Assembly: GCA_021741905.1 (NCBI GenBank)
Contig: JAIOWZ010000007.1
Location: 1 to 42,583 of the forward strand
DNA from: Candidatus Planktophila sp.
Lineage (GTDB): Bacteria > Actinomycetota > Actinomycetes > Nanopelagicales > Nanopelagicaceae
DNA length: 42,583 bases
Reading direction: 5' to 3'
Below the pieces are notes generated by a model. That model was given only the letters and a program-made list of their open reading frames with translations. It did not search any database and was not told the DNA's origin. Below are positions 23,194 through 32,966 of this stretch, piece by piece; position 1 is the stretch's first letter, and each line of letters starts with the position of its first letter. The position numbers and the translations under genes are program-made.

Positions 23194-24495
23194 ATGACAA
23201 ACAACGCTCACTGGCCAGCGATTTATCGCGGCGCAACACCAGTCGATATCAGCGTTGTCATTCCTGGATCCAAATCTGTTACCAACCGTGCTCTGATTTT
23301 GGCTGCCCAAGCAAAGAGCCCCTCAACACTGCGCCGTCCACTTATTTCACGTGACAGTGAATTAATGGTTGCTGGCTTACGGGCGCTAGGAATTGGAATC
23401 GAAGAGAGCACAACAGTTGTCGATGGAAATGAAGAGCTGCAATGGATTATTACGCCAGCGCCAATGCGCGGCGGGGTCCGGGTGGATGTGGGAAATGCTG
23501 GAACTGTAATGCGCTTCTTGCCTCCACTTGCTGCCCTTGCAACCGGTGAGGTTACTTTTGATGGAGATCCACGATCATACGAACGTCCACTAGGGCCAGT
23601 AATCAAAGCACTTGAAGAGCTTGGCGTATCTATTGATCATGAAGACCGCTATAGCTTGCCTCTGAAATTAAATGGCACCGGAAAAGTTGGTGGCGGCAAA
23701 ATAACTATTGATGCCAGCGAATCCAGTCAGTTTCTCTCAGCGCTGCTTTTAGTTGCACCAAGCTTTACTGATGGCATAACTGTTAAGCACAAGGGCGGTT
23801 CATTGCCATCGATGCCTCATATTGAAATGACCGTGGATATGTTGCGCCAATTTGGAGCAACGGTCGAGGTTGATGCAGTTGGGCAAACATGGAGTGTTAA
23901 GCCTGGCAATCTACATGGCTTAGATCTAGTTATCGAGCCAGATCTTTCTAACGCCGCACCATTTCTTTCAATAGCAATGGTGTGTGGTGGGCGAGTAGCA
24001 ATTGCTGATTGGCCGGTGAAAACCACACAACCTGGGGATCAATTGCGAACAATTCTCTCGGATATGGGCGCGGAATTTTCTTTTGGCGATAACGGTCTAA
24101 CAATTATTAGTACTGGCACAATTCATGGAATTGATGTTGATCTCCATGATGTCGGTGAGTTAACCCCATCAATTGCAGCACTGGTCGCACTTGCTGATTC
24201 ACCATCACATTTGCGTGGAATTGGTCACTTGCGCAAACATGAGACTGATCGTTTAGCCGCCCTTACTCGTGAGATAAACGCTCTAGGTGGCAATGTCACA
24301 GAAGAAGAAACTGCTTTACACATAACCCCAGCACCATTACACGGCGGGGTTTTTCACACATACGAGGATCACCGATTAGCAACTGCAGGTGCTGTATTAG
24401 GACTAGTGGTTGCAGGAATTGAAGTTGAAAACATCGCGACCACCCGAAAAACCTTGCCAGATTTCCCAGGACTCTGGAACTCACTTTTACTATGA
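23194..24495 (+). CDS. aroA: 5-enolpyruvylshikimate-3-phosphate synthase
   Basis: 433 residues. The substrate-binding GSKSVTNRALILAA is at about 25-38, GNAGTVMRFLPPLA in the first domain, and RKHETDRLAAL and YEDHRLATAGAVLGL in the second. It joins shikimate-3-phosphate and phosphoenolpyruvate on the route to chorismate. It heads the operon aroA-rsgA-hisN, a common actinobacterial order. The stop overlaps the rsgA start as ATGA. Confidence 0.97.
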   Translation: MTNNAHWPAIYRGATPVDISVVIPGSKSVTNRALILAAQAKSPSTLRRPLISRDSELMVAGLRALGIGIEESTTVVDGNEELQWIITPAPMRGGVRVDVGNAGTVMRFLPPLAALATGEVTFDGDPRSYERPLGPVIKALEELGVSIDHEDRYSLPLKLNGTGKVGGGKITIDASESSQFLSALLLVAPSFTDGITVKHKGGSLPSMPHIEMTVDMLRQFGATVEVDAVGQTWSVKPGNLHGLDLVIEPDLSNAAPFLSIAMVCGGRVAIADWPVKTTQPGDQLRTILSDMGAEFSFGDNGLTIISTGTIHGIDVDLHDVGELTPSIAALVALADSPSHLRGIGHLRKHETDRLAALTREINALGGNVTEEETALHITPAPLHGGVFHTYEDHRLATAGAVLGLVVAGIEVENIATTRKTLPDFPGLWNSLLL

Positions 24496-25514
24496 GTCCA
24501 CGCGAATATGACGAGTCAGATGCGCGAGTTCGCCCATCACGAAGCACTCGCCCACGAAGTAAAGATCGTCCATCACATAGTGATGCAATTTCAGCCTTAG
24601 TGACAACTGTAGATCGCGGCCGCCAGACCTGTATTACTGAAGACGGGACAATCGTCACAGCAATGCGCGCACGAGAGCTTGGACCAAAGTCAGTTGTCAC
24701 AGGTGACAACGTTTCTATCGTTGGTGATGTCACCGGATCGGAAGGCTCACTCGCGCGAATCGTTGCAGTGCAAGATCGTCGTAATTCACTTAGTCGCACA
24801 GTTGATGATGCCGCTCAAGTAGAACGTACAATCGTTGCAAATATTGATCAATTAGTAATTGTTGTCGCGTCAGCAAACCCAGAGCCTCGTCGTGGCCTGA
24901 TCGATCGTTTCCTCGTCTCGGCTTTTACGGAAGGCATCGTTCCAAAGATAGTTGTTACCAAAACAGATATCAGTGAAGTTCCTCCATTTCTTGCAGAGTA
25001 TGCCGAGCTTGATATTGAAATTATTCACACCGCAATTAAAAGTCAGTCACGTGCCAAGGATTTAGCAAAGTTGCACCAAGTCCTAGAAGGTAAAATATCT
25101 GTCTTAGTTGGGCATTCTGGTGTTGGTAAATCAACACTTATTAACGCACTTGTGCCAGAAGCTGATCGAGTCACAGGTGATGTGAATGAAGCAACCGGTC
25201 GTGGTCGCCACACCTCATCTAGTGCAATAGCTCTGCCGCTTGTTGATAGCGATGGATGGATCATTGATACACCTGGTATTCGTGCATTTGGACTCAGTCA
25301 TATTGATAATCAACGAATTGTTGATGCTTTTAGCGATTTGTCTGAAGTAGCTGCAAACTGCCTCTCAAACTGTTCGCACTCAGAAAGCTCCTGCACATTA
25401 GATGCATGGGCAAGCCCTACTGGGGTGCCAAATGCCCACCGAACTGCGCGTCTAGCAAGCCTTCGATCTTTGCTGGCGGTCAAGGATTCACCTGCTGTAT
25501 TAGTCGAGGAATAG
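24492..25514 (+). CDS. rsgA: Ribosome small subunit-dependent GTPase RsgA
   Basis: 340 residues. A basic, disordered N-terminus precedes the OB fold. The circularly permuted GTPase has motifs in the order TKTD (G4), GHSGVGKST (G1, about 207-215) and DTPGIR (G3). A C-terminal zinc cluster has Cys-x3-Cys-x-His-x4-Cys in NCLSNCSHSESSC. It acts late in 30S subunit maturation. It is translationally coupled to aroA. Confidence 0.96.
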   Translation: MSPREYDESDARVRPSRSTRPRSKDRPSHSDAISALVTTVDRGRQTCITEDGTIVTAMRARELGPKSVVTGDNVSIVGDVTGSEGSLARIVAVQDRRNSLSRTVDDAAQVERTIVANIDQLVIVVASANPEPRRGLIDRFLVSAFTEGIVPKIVVTKTDISEVPPFLAEYAELDIEIIHTAIKSQSRAKDLAKLHQVLEGKISVLVGHSGVGKSTLINALVPEADRVTGDVNEATGRGRHTSSSAIALPLVDSDGWIIDTPGIRAFGLSHIDNQRIVDAFSDLSEVAANCLSNCSHSESSCTLDAWASPTGVPNAHRTARLASLRSLLAVKDSPAVLVEE

Positions 25515-25526
25515 ACTGACACCATT

Positions 25527-26378
25527 ATGAGCAACGACATGAGTTCAATTGATCTGACAGATGATCTAGCTCTCGCTCATGCCCTAGCTGATCTGGCAGA
25601 TGCCATTTCTCTTGATCGCTACCAGGCCCAAGATTTAGTGATTACAACCAAGCCCGATAACACACCCGTAACTGATGCTGATCGCGCAGTTGAAACTGCA
25701 ATTCGCGAAGCCTTAGCAACTCACCGCCAAACAGATGGATTAGTTGGCGAAGAGTTTGGAAGCGATAAAGGAACATCTGGTCGCTATTGGGTTATTGATC
25801 CCATTGATGGAACAAAAAACTTTATGCGAGGTGTCCCAACCTGGGCAACATTGATCGCACTAGTTCAAGTTGATGCATCTGGTGTGGAAGAAGTTGTAGT
25901 TGGTATAGCCAGCGCACCAGCACTTGCCAGACGCTGGTCAGCCGCTAAAGGTCAGGGCGCATTTGTGAAATTTACTGCTGGAAACATTGATGAGTTAACC
26001 CAGGAGTTTGACGCATCATCGAGTGAAAAGAAGATTTCAGTGTCAAAGGTTGGAGAACTCTCTGATGCGTCAATTTCTTACTCAGATTTTGTTGGTTGGG
26101 GAGATCGCCTAGAACCTTTCCAAAAAATGCTTGCTAATGCTTGGCGCACACGAGGTATTGGTGATTTTTGGTCACATATGCTGGTTGCTGAAGGGGCCGT
26201 AGACATTGCAATTGAGCCAAAGTTGGCGGTGTGGGATATGGCAGCGCTAGATATTATTGTTCGAGAAGCTGGCGGCACATTTACTAATACAGCAGGGCAG
26301 AACGGTCCATTTGGTGGGAGTGGAGTTTCTACAAATGGGTTGCTGCACAACGCGGTAATCAACGGATTGAATCCCTAA
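25527..26378 (+). CDS. hisN: Histidinol-phosphatase, inositol monophosphatase family
   Basis: 283 residues of the Mg-dependent IMPase fold. The metal site is formed by GEEFG, DPIDGTKNFMRG and the C-terminal WDMAALDIIVREAGG. In actinobacteria the member placed after aroA-rsgA is usually HisN, which dephosphorylates histidinol phosphate. Sequence alone cannot exclude inositol phosphate as substrate. A TAGACT box overlapping the rsgA stop (25512-25517) could start a nearly leaderless transcript. A second in-frame ATG lies 12 bases downstream. Confidence 0.88.
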   Translation: MSNDMSSIDLTDDLALAHALADLADAISLDRYQAQDLVITTKPDNTPVTDADRAVETAIREALATHRQTDGLVGEEFGSDKGTSGRYWVIDPIDGTKNFMRGVPTWATLIALVQVDASGVEEVVVGIASAPALARRWSAAKGQGAFVKFTAGNIDELTQEFDASSSEKKISVSKVGELSDASISYSDFVGWGDRLEPFQKMLANAWRTRGIGDFWSHMLVAEGAVDIAIEPKLAVWDMAALDIIVREAGGTFTNTAGQNGPFGGSGVSTNGLLHNAVINGLNP

Positions 26379-26389
26379 AAGAGGACATC

Positions 26390-28651
26390 ATGACCCAAAT
26401 AATCGAACCTGTAACACTTTCCATTCAAGGCATGACCTGTTCATCATGCGTGAATGCTGTCGAGAAGGCGCTCAATAAGGTCGAGGGCGTGAGTGCGACC
26501 ATCAATTTTGCGACTGAGACCGCTCACATTTTGGCTCCGGCAGATATGAATCCTAAGGATTTAATCAAGGTTGTAGAAAAAGCAGGATACGAAGCATCCT
26601 TGTTAGTAGATGCGCAATCTGTCACATTACACAGCAAGAAATCCGCTCGTGCATTTTTCTTCGCATTTATTTTTGCAGTACCTGCTGTGGCTATTTCAAT
26701 GATCATGAGCTGGCATCATCAAATAGATATGTGGGTTCATCAGATTTTGGACAACTTTGGCCTGCCACATCCTTTGTATTCACCAACTGCGTGGGTGGCA
26801 ATCGCACTTAGCGCACCTGTTGTTTTACTTGTTGGATATCCAATTCACAAAGCTGCCTTTAGAAATCTTATGCATCCAACGATGGACAACTTAATTTCCA
26901 TGGGTTCATTAGCTGCATTTAGTTGGTCTATTTATGCAAATGCAACTGGAGCAGGGGATGTCTATACCGAAGTTGCAGCAGGGGTAATTTTCTTTGTAAT
27001 TCTGGGTCGCTATCTAGAAACGCGTGCAAAAGCAAAAGCCAGCAGCGCCCTGACTTCATTATTAGCACTTGGTAGTAAAGAGGTAACAATTGTTCGTGGA
27101 GGATTCCCACTGATTGTCCCAATCGAACAGTTGCAAATTGGTGATGAATTTGAAGTGCGCCCTGGAGATCGCATTGCAACAGATGGAATTGTTGTTCAGG
27201 GTGAATCAGCGGTAGATAACTCAATGCTAACTGGTGAAACAAAGCCGGTTGATGTTCGTCCAGGATCATCAGTCATTGGTGCATCGGTTAATCACAATGG
27301 GCGCTTGATTGTTCGCGCTACTCGAGTTGGCAGCGACACCGAGCTCGCTCGAATCACCGCAATGGTAATTAGCGCCCAAGGAACTAAAGCTCCTATTCAG
27401 CGTCTGGCAGATCGTATTAGCGCTGTCTTTGTCCCTATTGTTACCGTGCTTGCAATCGGAACCTTTGCTGGCTGGTATTTCACGGGTTCATCACTTACCA
27501 AATCGATTTCAATTGCAATCACCGTTTTGGTGATTGCCTGCCCATGCGCACTTGGTTTAGCAACACCTGTCGCACTTCTTGTCGCATCTGGTCGCGGCGC
27601 GGCACGTGGCATTGTTCTGCGTGAGCCACGAGTTCTAGAGGTTGCCCGCAAAGTTGATGTAGTTTTATTTGATAAAACAGGCACACTGACTGAAGGTGTG
27701 ATGCTTGTCCAGGAAGCAATGATTTCTACTGCAGCAGGTGCTGTTCTCGGACGTTCCTTCGCAGAAATCGTGACCGCACAGAACATACTTGCCTCTGCTG
27801 GTGCGATTGAATCCCAAAATAGTCATCCTATTGCGCTGTCTATTACAAAGTACGCACTTGCCAATGCTGGACAAGTAACATCGTCACGCCCAACATTTGC
27901 TGTTACTGATTTCTCTGTCACGCCAGGATCAGGTGCAGCGGGTCGTGTTTCAATCGGTGGACAATCACCAGTTGTGCTGATTGGTTCACCTGCAGCAGTT
28001 GCTCACAGCTCAACAGAGTTTCATAGTGACATTAAATCTGCCATAGAGCGTGGACAAGTGGCCGGATTAACTCTGGCAGTTCTTGCATGGGATGGGGTGG
28101 CAGTTGCAGTCTTTGCCATCGGCGATCAACTTAAATCAGATGCCGCACAAACTGTCACCACTCTTCAAGGCATGGGAATTACCCCATGGCTTGTAACAGG
28201 GGACAGCAGTGAGGTTGCAGCATCTGTTGCAACAATAGTTGGAATTGATGCAGCACATGTTGTTTCGCACGCAATGCCAGAAACAAAACTTGAAATTGTC
28301 GAACGCATGAAGAGCCAAGGCCACACCGTGCTAATGATTGGTGATGGAATCAATGATGCCGCAGCCCTTACCGCTGCAGATCTTTCCATGGCGATGGGTA
28401 CCGGAACAGATACAGCGATTAACAGCGCTGACATTACGTTGATGAACACAGGGCTGGGCAGCGTTATTTCAGCGCTCAAGCTCTCAAAGAAGACACTTAA
28501 GATCATCCGCTTAAACATGGGTTGGGCCTTCATTTATAACGTTATTGGATTACCGATTGCAGCTGCCGGGTTGTTGTCGCCCCTATATGCCGCTGCTGCG
28601 ATGGCCGCGAGCAGCGTCCTTGTCGTAACAAATTCACTGCGCATTAAATAA
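26390..28651 (+). CDS. copA: Copper-exporting P1B-type ATPase
   Basis: 753 residues. One N-terminal heavy-metal domain carries GMTCSSC. The membrane ion site is C384-P-C386, the phosphorylated Asp is D428 in DKTGTLT, the SHP motif is NSHPIAL, and the hinge is GDGINDAAAL. About eight membrane helices follow the P1B plan. The CPC signature indicates Cu(I) export. It has a GAGGA Shine-Dalgarno sequence. No chaperone or CsoR-like repressor gene is adjacent. The tRNA terminator on the opposite strand sits right after the stop. Confidence 0.95.
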   Translation: MTQIIEPVTLSIQGMTCSSCVNAVEKALNKVEGVSATINFATETAHILAPADMNPKDLIKVVEKAGYEASLLVDAQSVTLHSKKSARAFFFAFIFAVPAVAISMIMSWHHQIDMWVHQILDNFGLPHPLYSPTAWVAIALSAPVVLLVGYPIHKAAFRNLMHPTMDNLISMGSLAAFSWSIYANATGAGDVYTEVAAGVIFFVILGRYLETRAKAKASSALTSLLALGSKEVTIVRGGFPLIVPIEQLQIGDEFEVRPGDRIATDGIVVQGESAVDNSMLTGETKPVDVRPGSSVIGASVNHNGRLIVRATRVGSDTELARITAMVISAQGTKAPIQRLADRISAVFVPIVTVLAIGTFAGWYFTGSSLTKSISIAITVLVIACPCALGLATPVALLVASGRGAARGIVLREPRVLEVARKVDVVLFDKTGTLTEGVMLVQEAMISTAAGAVLGRSFAEIVTAQNILASAGAIESQNSHPIALSITKYALANAGQVTSSRPTFAVTDFSVTPGSGAAGRVSIGGQSPVVLIGSPAAVAHSSTEFHSDIKSAIERGQVAGLTLAVLAWDGVAVAVFAIGDQLKSDAAQTVTTLQGMGITPWLVTGDSSEVAASVATIVGIDAAHVVSHAMPETKLEIVERMKSQGHTVLMIGDGINDAAALTAADLSMAMGTGTDTAINSADITLMNTGLGSVISALKLSKKTLKIIRLNMGWAFIYNVIGLPIAAAGLLSPLYAAAAMAASSVLVVTNSLRIK

Positions 28652-28676
28652 AAAAGCCCCTCGAAAGGGGCCTTCT
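28652..28676 (-). terminator. Terminator of the initiator tRNA gene
   Basis: On the minus strand, GGCCCC (28667-28672) and GGGGC (28656-28660) form a hairpin with a six-base loop, followed by TTTTTTATTT. It lies about ten bases past the tRNA 3' end and may also slow transcription leaving copA. Confidence 0.8.
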
Positions 28677-28682
28677 TAGATC

Positions 28683-28759
<77 letters not shown>

Positions 28760-28770
28760 TCGGTGGTGCA

Positions 28771-28800
28771 ATCTTAGGCGCATCAATAGATAAAGACCAA
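28771..28800 (-). promoter_or_regulatory. Promoter of the initiator tRNA gene
   Basis: On the minus strand, TTGGTC (28795-28800) and TAAGAT (28771-28776) are separated by 18 bases, with the tRNA 5' end 11 bases after the -10. An A+T-rich perfect inverted repeat (28785-28794 with 28810-28819) overlaps it and the UPF0182 stop. Confidence 0.55.
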
Positions 28801-28814
28801 ATCCAAGTATTTAT

Positions 28815-31664
28815 CTATTTACCTTGTGCATTGATTGCAGCATCAAGTGCCGATTTCAATCGCTTTTGAGCCTTGTCATATGCAGCAAAGTCTCCCTTAG
28901 CAAGAGCAGCTAATCCATCGGCATATGCCTTCTTCGCACTTGCAAGTGAGTTAGCAAGTGATGTATTTGTTGTAACTCCAGTTGTTCCATTTGTAGTAGT
29001 TCCACCTGCAGTAGTTCCGGAGTTTCCACCGAATACCTGATCAAGTGCTCCCTTTAATGTGTCGTCATAACCAATTTGATCACCGAAGGAAACTAGAACC
29101 TTTTGTAGTAATGGATACGCAGCACTATTGGAAGTCGCGCGAACATAAACAGGTTGAACATATAACAAGCCACCACCAACTGGCAGCGTGAGCAAGTTAC
29201 CAAGTACTACATCTGATCCACCTTGGCGGAGCAATGACAATGAGTTTGCAACTTCAGGTTTTGCTTCGAAGTTAGATGCAACCTGCGAAGGACCTGCCAC
29301 GTTTGTGCTTCGAGGCAATTGCAATACGGTTATTTTTCCGTAGTTGGGACCGGAATCAGAGTTAACAACTGCAAAGGCTGACAGGTTTTCACGACCACCG
29401 CGTGGTACGAATGGAGTAGTCAAAGCAAACTCTGGCTTATCCTCACCTGGCATCTGAAGAGTTAGATAATAAGGAGGTTGTGCACCTGCGTTAGCTCCAA
29501 ATGTTGACGGATCACGTGGTACGCGCCAGAAATCTTGACCACCGTAGAAAGCCGATGCTGTTGTCACGTGATAAGAACTGAGGATTTCACGCTGCACACG
29601 GAACATATCTTCTGGGTAGCGAATGTGCTCCAGAAGTTCCTTTGAAATAGCCTTCTTCGGCTGCACTGTGCCAGGAAAAGCCTTGCTCCAGGTCTTCAAG
29701 ACCGGATCCTTCTCATCCCACTGATACAAAATTACTTCACCACTGTAGGCATCAACCGTTGCCTTTACAGAGTTGCGAATGTAGTTGATGTTTTCATCAC
29801 CCTGCGCAGTTATTGAAGTTGAGTTTGTAGTTAATGCATCAGAGGTAGCACTAGAAAGTGTTGTCTGGCGTGAGTATGGGTAGCCAGCACTGGTTGTATA
29901 GCCATCAATAATCCAAAGGACTCGACCATTAACGATCGCTGGATATGAATCTCCATCAAGAGTTAACCAAGGTGCAACCTTGGCAACGCGGTCACGAGGA
30001 TTACGTTCAAAGAGAATCTTTGAATCCTTGTTAATCAATGATGAAAGAAGAATTCGCTGCTCTTGATACTTCAGAGCAAATACAAGCTTATTGAGCAATG
30101 AGCCAACTGGAACTCCACCAGAACCTGAGTATGTGTAGTTCTTTTGGCCGTTTGCAGATGCATCATCGGGATAATCAAATTCAACTGGTGAGTCTGTCTT
30201 TACGCCACCGATGATTGAGTAATCAGGAACATTTTCACCAAAGTAGATACGAGGTTCGAATTCGCCAAGACCCTTTGTAGGTGGCAAGTCACCAACAACA
30301 AAGGAAGGCTTTCCATCAGCATCACGAGTATTTCCAAATGCCGCTACAAAACCAAAACCATGCGTGTAAACAAGGTGATCGTTAATCCAGTTACGTGATG
30401 GATTGCCATCAATATTTAACTCACGCACTGCAACGAGCGCATCGCGCTTAACGCCATCTACCGTATAGCGGTCTACATCTAGAGAATCAGGGAAGGTGTA
30501 GTACGGCTTAATCTGCTGAAGTTGACGAAATGTTGCAGCAACAACATTGGGGTCCATCAAGCGAATGTTTGCAATTGTTGCTGCATCATTAGTGAGCTGA
30601 CCAGCCGATGTGGAGAGAGTTGCCTGATAATCAGTAACTGTTACATCTTCTAGGCCATATGCAGCGCGGGTTGCATCAATGTTGCGTTGAATAAACTCAG
30701 CTTCTTTTGCAGACTCACTTGGTTTTACCTGGAAAGTTTGGATTGCTGCTGGGTAAAGGCCTGCGATTAAGACCGATGAGATAACTAGTAATGCAGTTCC
30801 TGCAGCAGGCAGAACCCATGAGCGACGAACAATGTTTGCAAAAAACAGCAGCGAACAAACAATGGCAATTCCAGTCAAAATCGCCTTTGCAGGAAGTACT
30901 GCGTTTACATCTGTATAGGTAAGACCTGTAATCAGCTTGCTATCTTTCAAAGCTAAGGCAAACCGATCAAACCAATATGCAACTGCCTTAAGCAATACAA
31001 CTAATCCAAGAAGTACAGATAATTGAACTCGAGCTGCAACGGTTGTGCGATCTTCACGAACCTGCAAGCGAATTCCACCATATAAGTAGTGCACTGCTAC
31101 GGAGGCAATAATTGATAGAACTAGAGTTGAAATTCCCCAACCGATAAGTGTTTGCCAGAATGGAAGACGGAAAGCAAAGAAGGAAATATCCATATCAAAT
31201 TGTGGATCTTTCACACCGAATTCAGTTGAGTTCCTAAAGAGCAACCAAGTACTCCACAATGTAGACCCTGAAGTTCCTGCAAAGTAGAACAACGCCAAGA
31301 ATCCGGCCATAAATACTCCACGACGGATTGGCTCGATCTGTGAGCGATATCGTTCTAGGTTGTCAGCTTCAATAGTCATGGGCACATAAAGCGGACGACG
31401 CTTGTATGCCAATAAAACATTGAACATAACAAAGAGCGCGGTGATTAAACCGATCACAACAAAGAGCATTGCTTTGGTTCCAAGGACTGTTGACCAAGTG
31501 CTTGTGAAGTTAACTGACTTAAACCACAACCAGTCTGCATAAAAACCACTTGCCGCGGTGAAGACGGCTCCTAGAATCACAAGGATTCCAATTGTCAGAG
31601 TCAGCGGGCTCTTGCGTCCGCGGAAGTTCAAAGTTGGGCGTTGGAACTGGGGGTTATTGGTCAT
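28815..31664 (-). CDS. UPF0182 family membrane protein
   Basis: 949 residues, the usual length of this large actinobacterial family. About seven membrane segments occupy the first 310 residues, including GILVILGAVFTAASGFYADW. A large extracytoplasmic region follows, with family segments such as NDHLVYTHGFGFVAAFGNT and YGGQDFWRVP. A Gly/Thr-rich linker at about 885-905 leads to a short helical, Ala/Lys-rich tail. Its function is unknown. The start has the leaderless arrangement. The Lon-like gene lies 79 bases upstream on the same strand. Confidence 0.94.
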   Translation of the reverse strand: MTNNPQFQRPTLNFRGRKSPLTLTIGILVILGAVFTAASGFYADWLWFKSVNFTSTWSTVLGTKAMLFVVIGLITALFVMFNVLLAYKRRPLYVPMTIEADNLERYRSQIEPIRRGVFMAGFLALFYFAGTSGSTLWSTWLLFRNSTEFGVKDPQFDMDISFFAFRLPFWQTLIGWGISTLVLSIIASVAVHYLYGGIRLQVREDRTTVAARVQLSVLLGLVVLLKAVAYWFDRFALALKDSKLITGLTYTDVNAVLPAKAILTGIAIVCSLLFFANIVRRSWVLPAAGTALLVISSVLIAGLYPAAIQTFQVKPSESAKEAEFIQRNIDATRAAYGLEDVTVTDYQATLSTSAGQLTNDAATIANIRLMDPNVVAATFRQLQQIKPYYTFPDSLDVDRYTVDGVKRDALVAVRELNIDGNPSRNWINDHLVYTHGFGFVAAFGNTRDADGKPSFVVGDLPPTKGLGEFEPRIYFGENVPDYSIIGGVKTDSPVEFDYPDDASANGQKNYTYSGSGGVPVGSLLNKLVFALKYQEQRILLSSLINKDSKILFERNPRDRVAKVAPWLTLDGDSYPAIVNGRVLWIIDGYTTSAGYPYSRQTTLSSATSDALTTNSTSITAQGDENINYIRNSVKATVDAYSGEVILYQWDEKDPVLKTWSKAFPGTVQPKKAISKELLEHIRYPEDMFRVQREILSSYHVTTASAFYGGQDFWRVPRDPSTFGANAGAQPPYYLTLQMPGEDKPEFALTTPFVPRGGRENLSAFAVVNSDSGPNYGKITVLQLPRSTNVAGPSQVASNFEAKPEVANSLSLLRQGGSDVVLGNLLTLPVGGGLLYVQPVYVRATSNSAAYPLLQKVLVSFGDQIGYDDTLKGALDQVFGGNSGTTAGGTTTNGTTGVTTNTSLANSLASAKKAYADGLAALAKGDFAAYDKAQKRLKSALDAAINAQGK

Positions 31665-31670
31665 GGCACA

Positions 31671-31700
31671 AAACTATCGCAAGGGGATTGGGGCTACCAA
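31671..31700 (-). promoter_or_regulatory. UPF0182 gene promoter, leaderless type
   Basis: On the minus strand, TTGGTA (31695-31700) and TAGTTT (31671-31676) are 18 bases apart. The -10 ends six bases before the ATG at 31664. Confidence 0.55.
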
Positions 31701-31743
31701 TTCAATCCTTGCGTGGCTCAAAGATGCACGAAATGGACAGGAG

Positions 31744-32541
31744 TTAAGCGCGGGTCCGCTCCAGGTATGAAACGGCTTGCGCCAAGGTCGCAACGGTTAT
31801 GACCTTAATTCCTTCAGGGACATTGGCAATCTCTTCGGCGTTGCCTAGGGGGGCAAAGAAGATGGTAGCTCCTGCCTTCTTGGCAGAAAGTATCTTTTCG
31901 TTGATACCACCAATCGGGCCAACAATGCCTCGAATATCAATTGTCCCCGTGCCTGCAACATGGCGACCCTGCATCAAATCTATTTCAGTTAACAACTCCA
32001 CCAACCCAATGGAAAATACCAGCCCACCACTAGGTCCACCAGTTTTTGAAACTTTGAATGTAATTTTCTTGGGATCTAAAGCATCGGCGCGAGCCTTACT
32101 AATCATTGAATCTTTCGATGTCGAATCATCAATGGGTGCCATGACTTCAGGATGTGATTGCAAGTAATTAACCGCAGCATTAATTGCGTTATCTTGCGAG
32201 CCAACCATGTCGGCTTTTGCTTGCTTGCTTTCCTCTTCTGCACTAGTTCCTGGTGGGTAGATCGCAGATTTTGGATATACCGCGCGCTCGGAACTGATCC
32301 ATGAGTAAATGAGTTCAGGTCCAAAAATCCAGGCATCTGGATTAGTGACTCGGATAGACATTAAATCAATGCGACCAGTTGCTGGGTAAGAATCGAGATC
32401 TTTGATCGTTATGACACCCTTGAATATATCTTGGGCTTGACCCGGCAACACAATTGCAAAAGGTAATGGAGCAACAGTTGCTAGTAGAAAGAAGATTCCT
32501 ATGGTCGCTGTAACAACTTTAGGAAGGGGAGAAAATCGCAC
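31744..32541 (-). CDS. Lon-like (S16) membrane serine protease, YlbL type without PDZ
   Basis: 265 residues. One N-terminal membrane anchor (about 9-30) is followed by a family N-domain and a Lon-type protease domain. The catalytic Ser is in GGPSGGLVFSIGL and the Lys is in GGINEKILSAKKAGA. YlbL proteins carry a PDZ domain between the N-domain and the protease and are usually about 340 residues. Here only about 40 residues join QDNAINAAVNYL to KITFKVSKTGGPS, so the PDZ domain appears lost. The start is GTG. It is downstream of a small membrane gene (13-base gap) and upstream of UPF0182. Confidence 0.88.
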   Translation of the reverse strand: MRFSPLPKVVTATIGIFFLLATVAPLPFAIVLPGQAQDIFKGVITIKDLDSYPATGRIDLMSIRVTNPDAWIFGPELIYSWISSERAVYPKSAIYPPGTSAEEESKQAKADMVGSQDNAINAAVNYLQSHPEVMAPIDDSTSKDSMISKARADALDPKKITFKVSKTGGPSGGLVFSIGLVELLTEIDLMQGRHVAGTGTIDIRGIVGPIGGINEKILSAKKAGATIFFAPLGNAEEIANVPEGIKVITVATLAQAVSYLERTRA

Positions 32542-32554
32542 TAGATAGCTCGAA

Positions 32555-32845
32555 CTAGTTTGCGTCTGGACGAATCACTGAAATGCGTGAAGGTGTTTGT
32601 GTGTGAGGCGCAGAGTTGAGATCGATTTCTCCAGGGATTTCTAGCACTTCACCATCTATAGCCACATCGCGAGCTTGCGAATCACGCAGAGAATCCTGAA
32701 AACGTTGGAACTGGCCAACGGAGCGTTGAGTCTCTTGTTGATACTTTCCTTGAAACTTTGACACCCAAGTGACATAGCCAAGTGCACCAATTAAGCCCAT
32801 GGCTGGAACTACCCACCAGATGAGAGCCGAAAATGCGTTGGACAT
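32555..32845 (-). CDS. Small single-pass membrane protein, unknown function
   Basis: 96 residues. A hydrophobic helix (about 7-28, WWVVPAMGLIGALGYVTWV) is followed by a charged, Gln-rich helix and an acidic, Pro-containing tail. The family is not recognised. The leaderless-type promoter, the 13-base gap to the Lon-like protease gene and the shared strand suggest co-expression with it, possibly as a membrane partner. This is inference only. Confidence 0.75.
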   Translation of the reverse strand: MSNAFSALIWWVVPAMGLIGALGYVTWVSKFQGKYQQETQRSVGQFQRFQDSLRDSQARDVAIDGEVLEIPGEIDLNSAPHTQTPSRISVIRPDAN

Positions 32846-32851
32846 GTCCGT

Positions 32852-32857
32852 ACTGTA
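32852..32857 (-). promoter_or_regulatory. Leaderless -10 box for the small membrane gene
   Basis: On the minus strand, TACAGT ends six bases before the ATG at 32845. Confidence 0.45.
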
Positions 32858-32966
32858 CTAGTTTGCTTACACCTGCGCGTATCCAACTAACCCGCAGCGC
32901 AATGATGTGCATCAGGTGGGAAAAAATCTCCCTGCATAATTGTTCCAATGCTGGCAGGATTCAACT

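Noticed and set aside
28165-28533. 122-codon open frame antisense to copA
   Set aside because: It mirrors the conserved ATPase P-domain codons and has no independent support.
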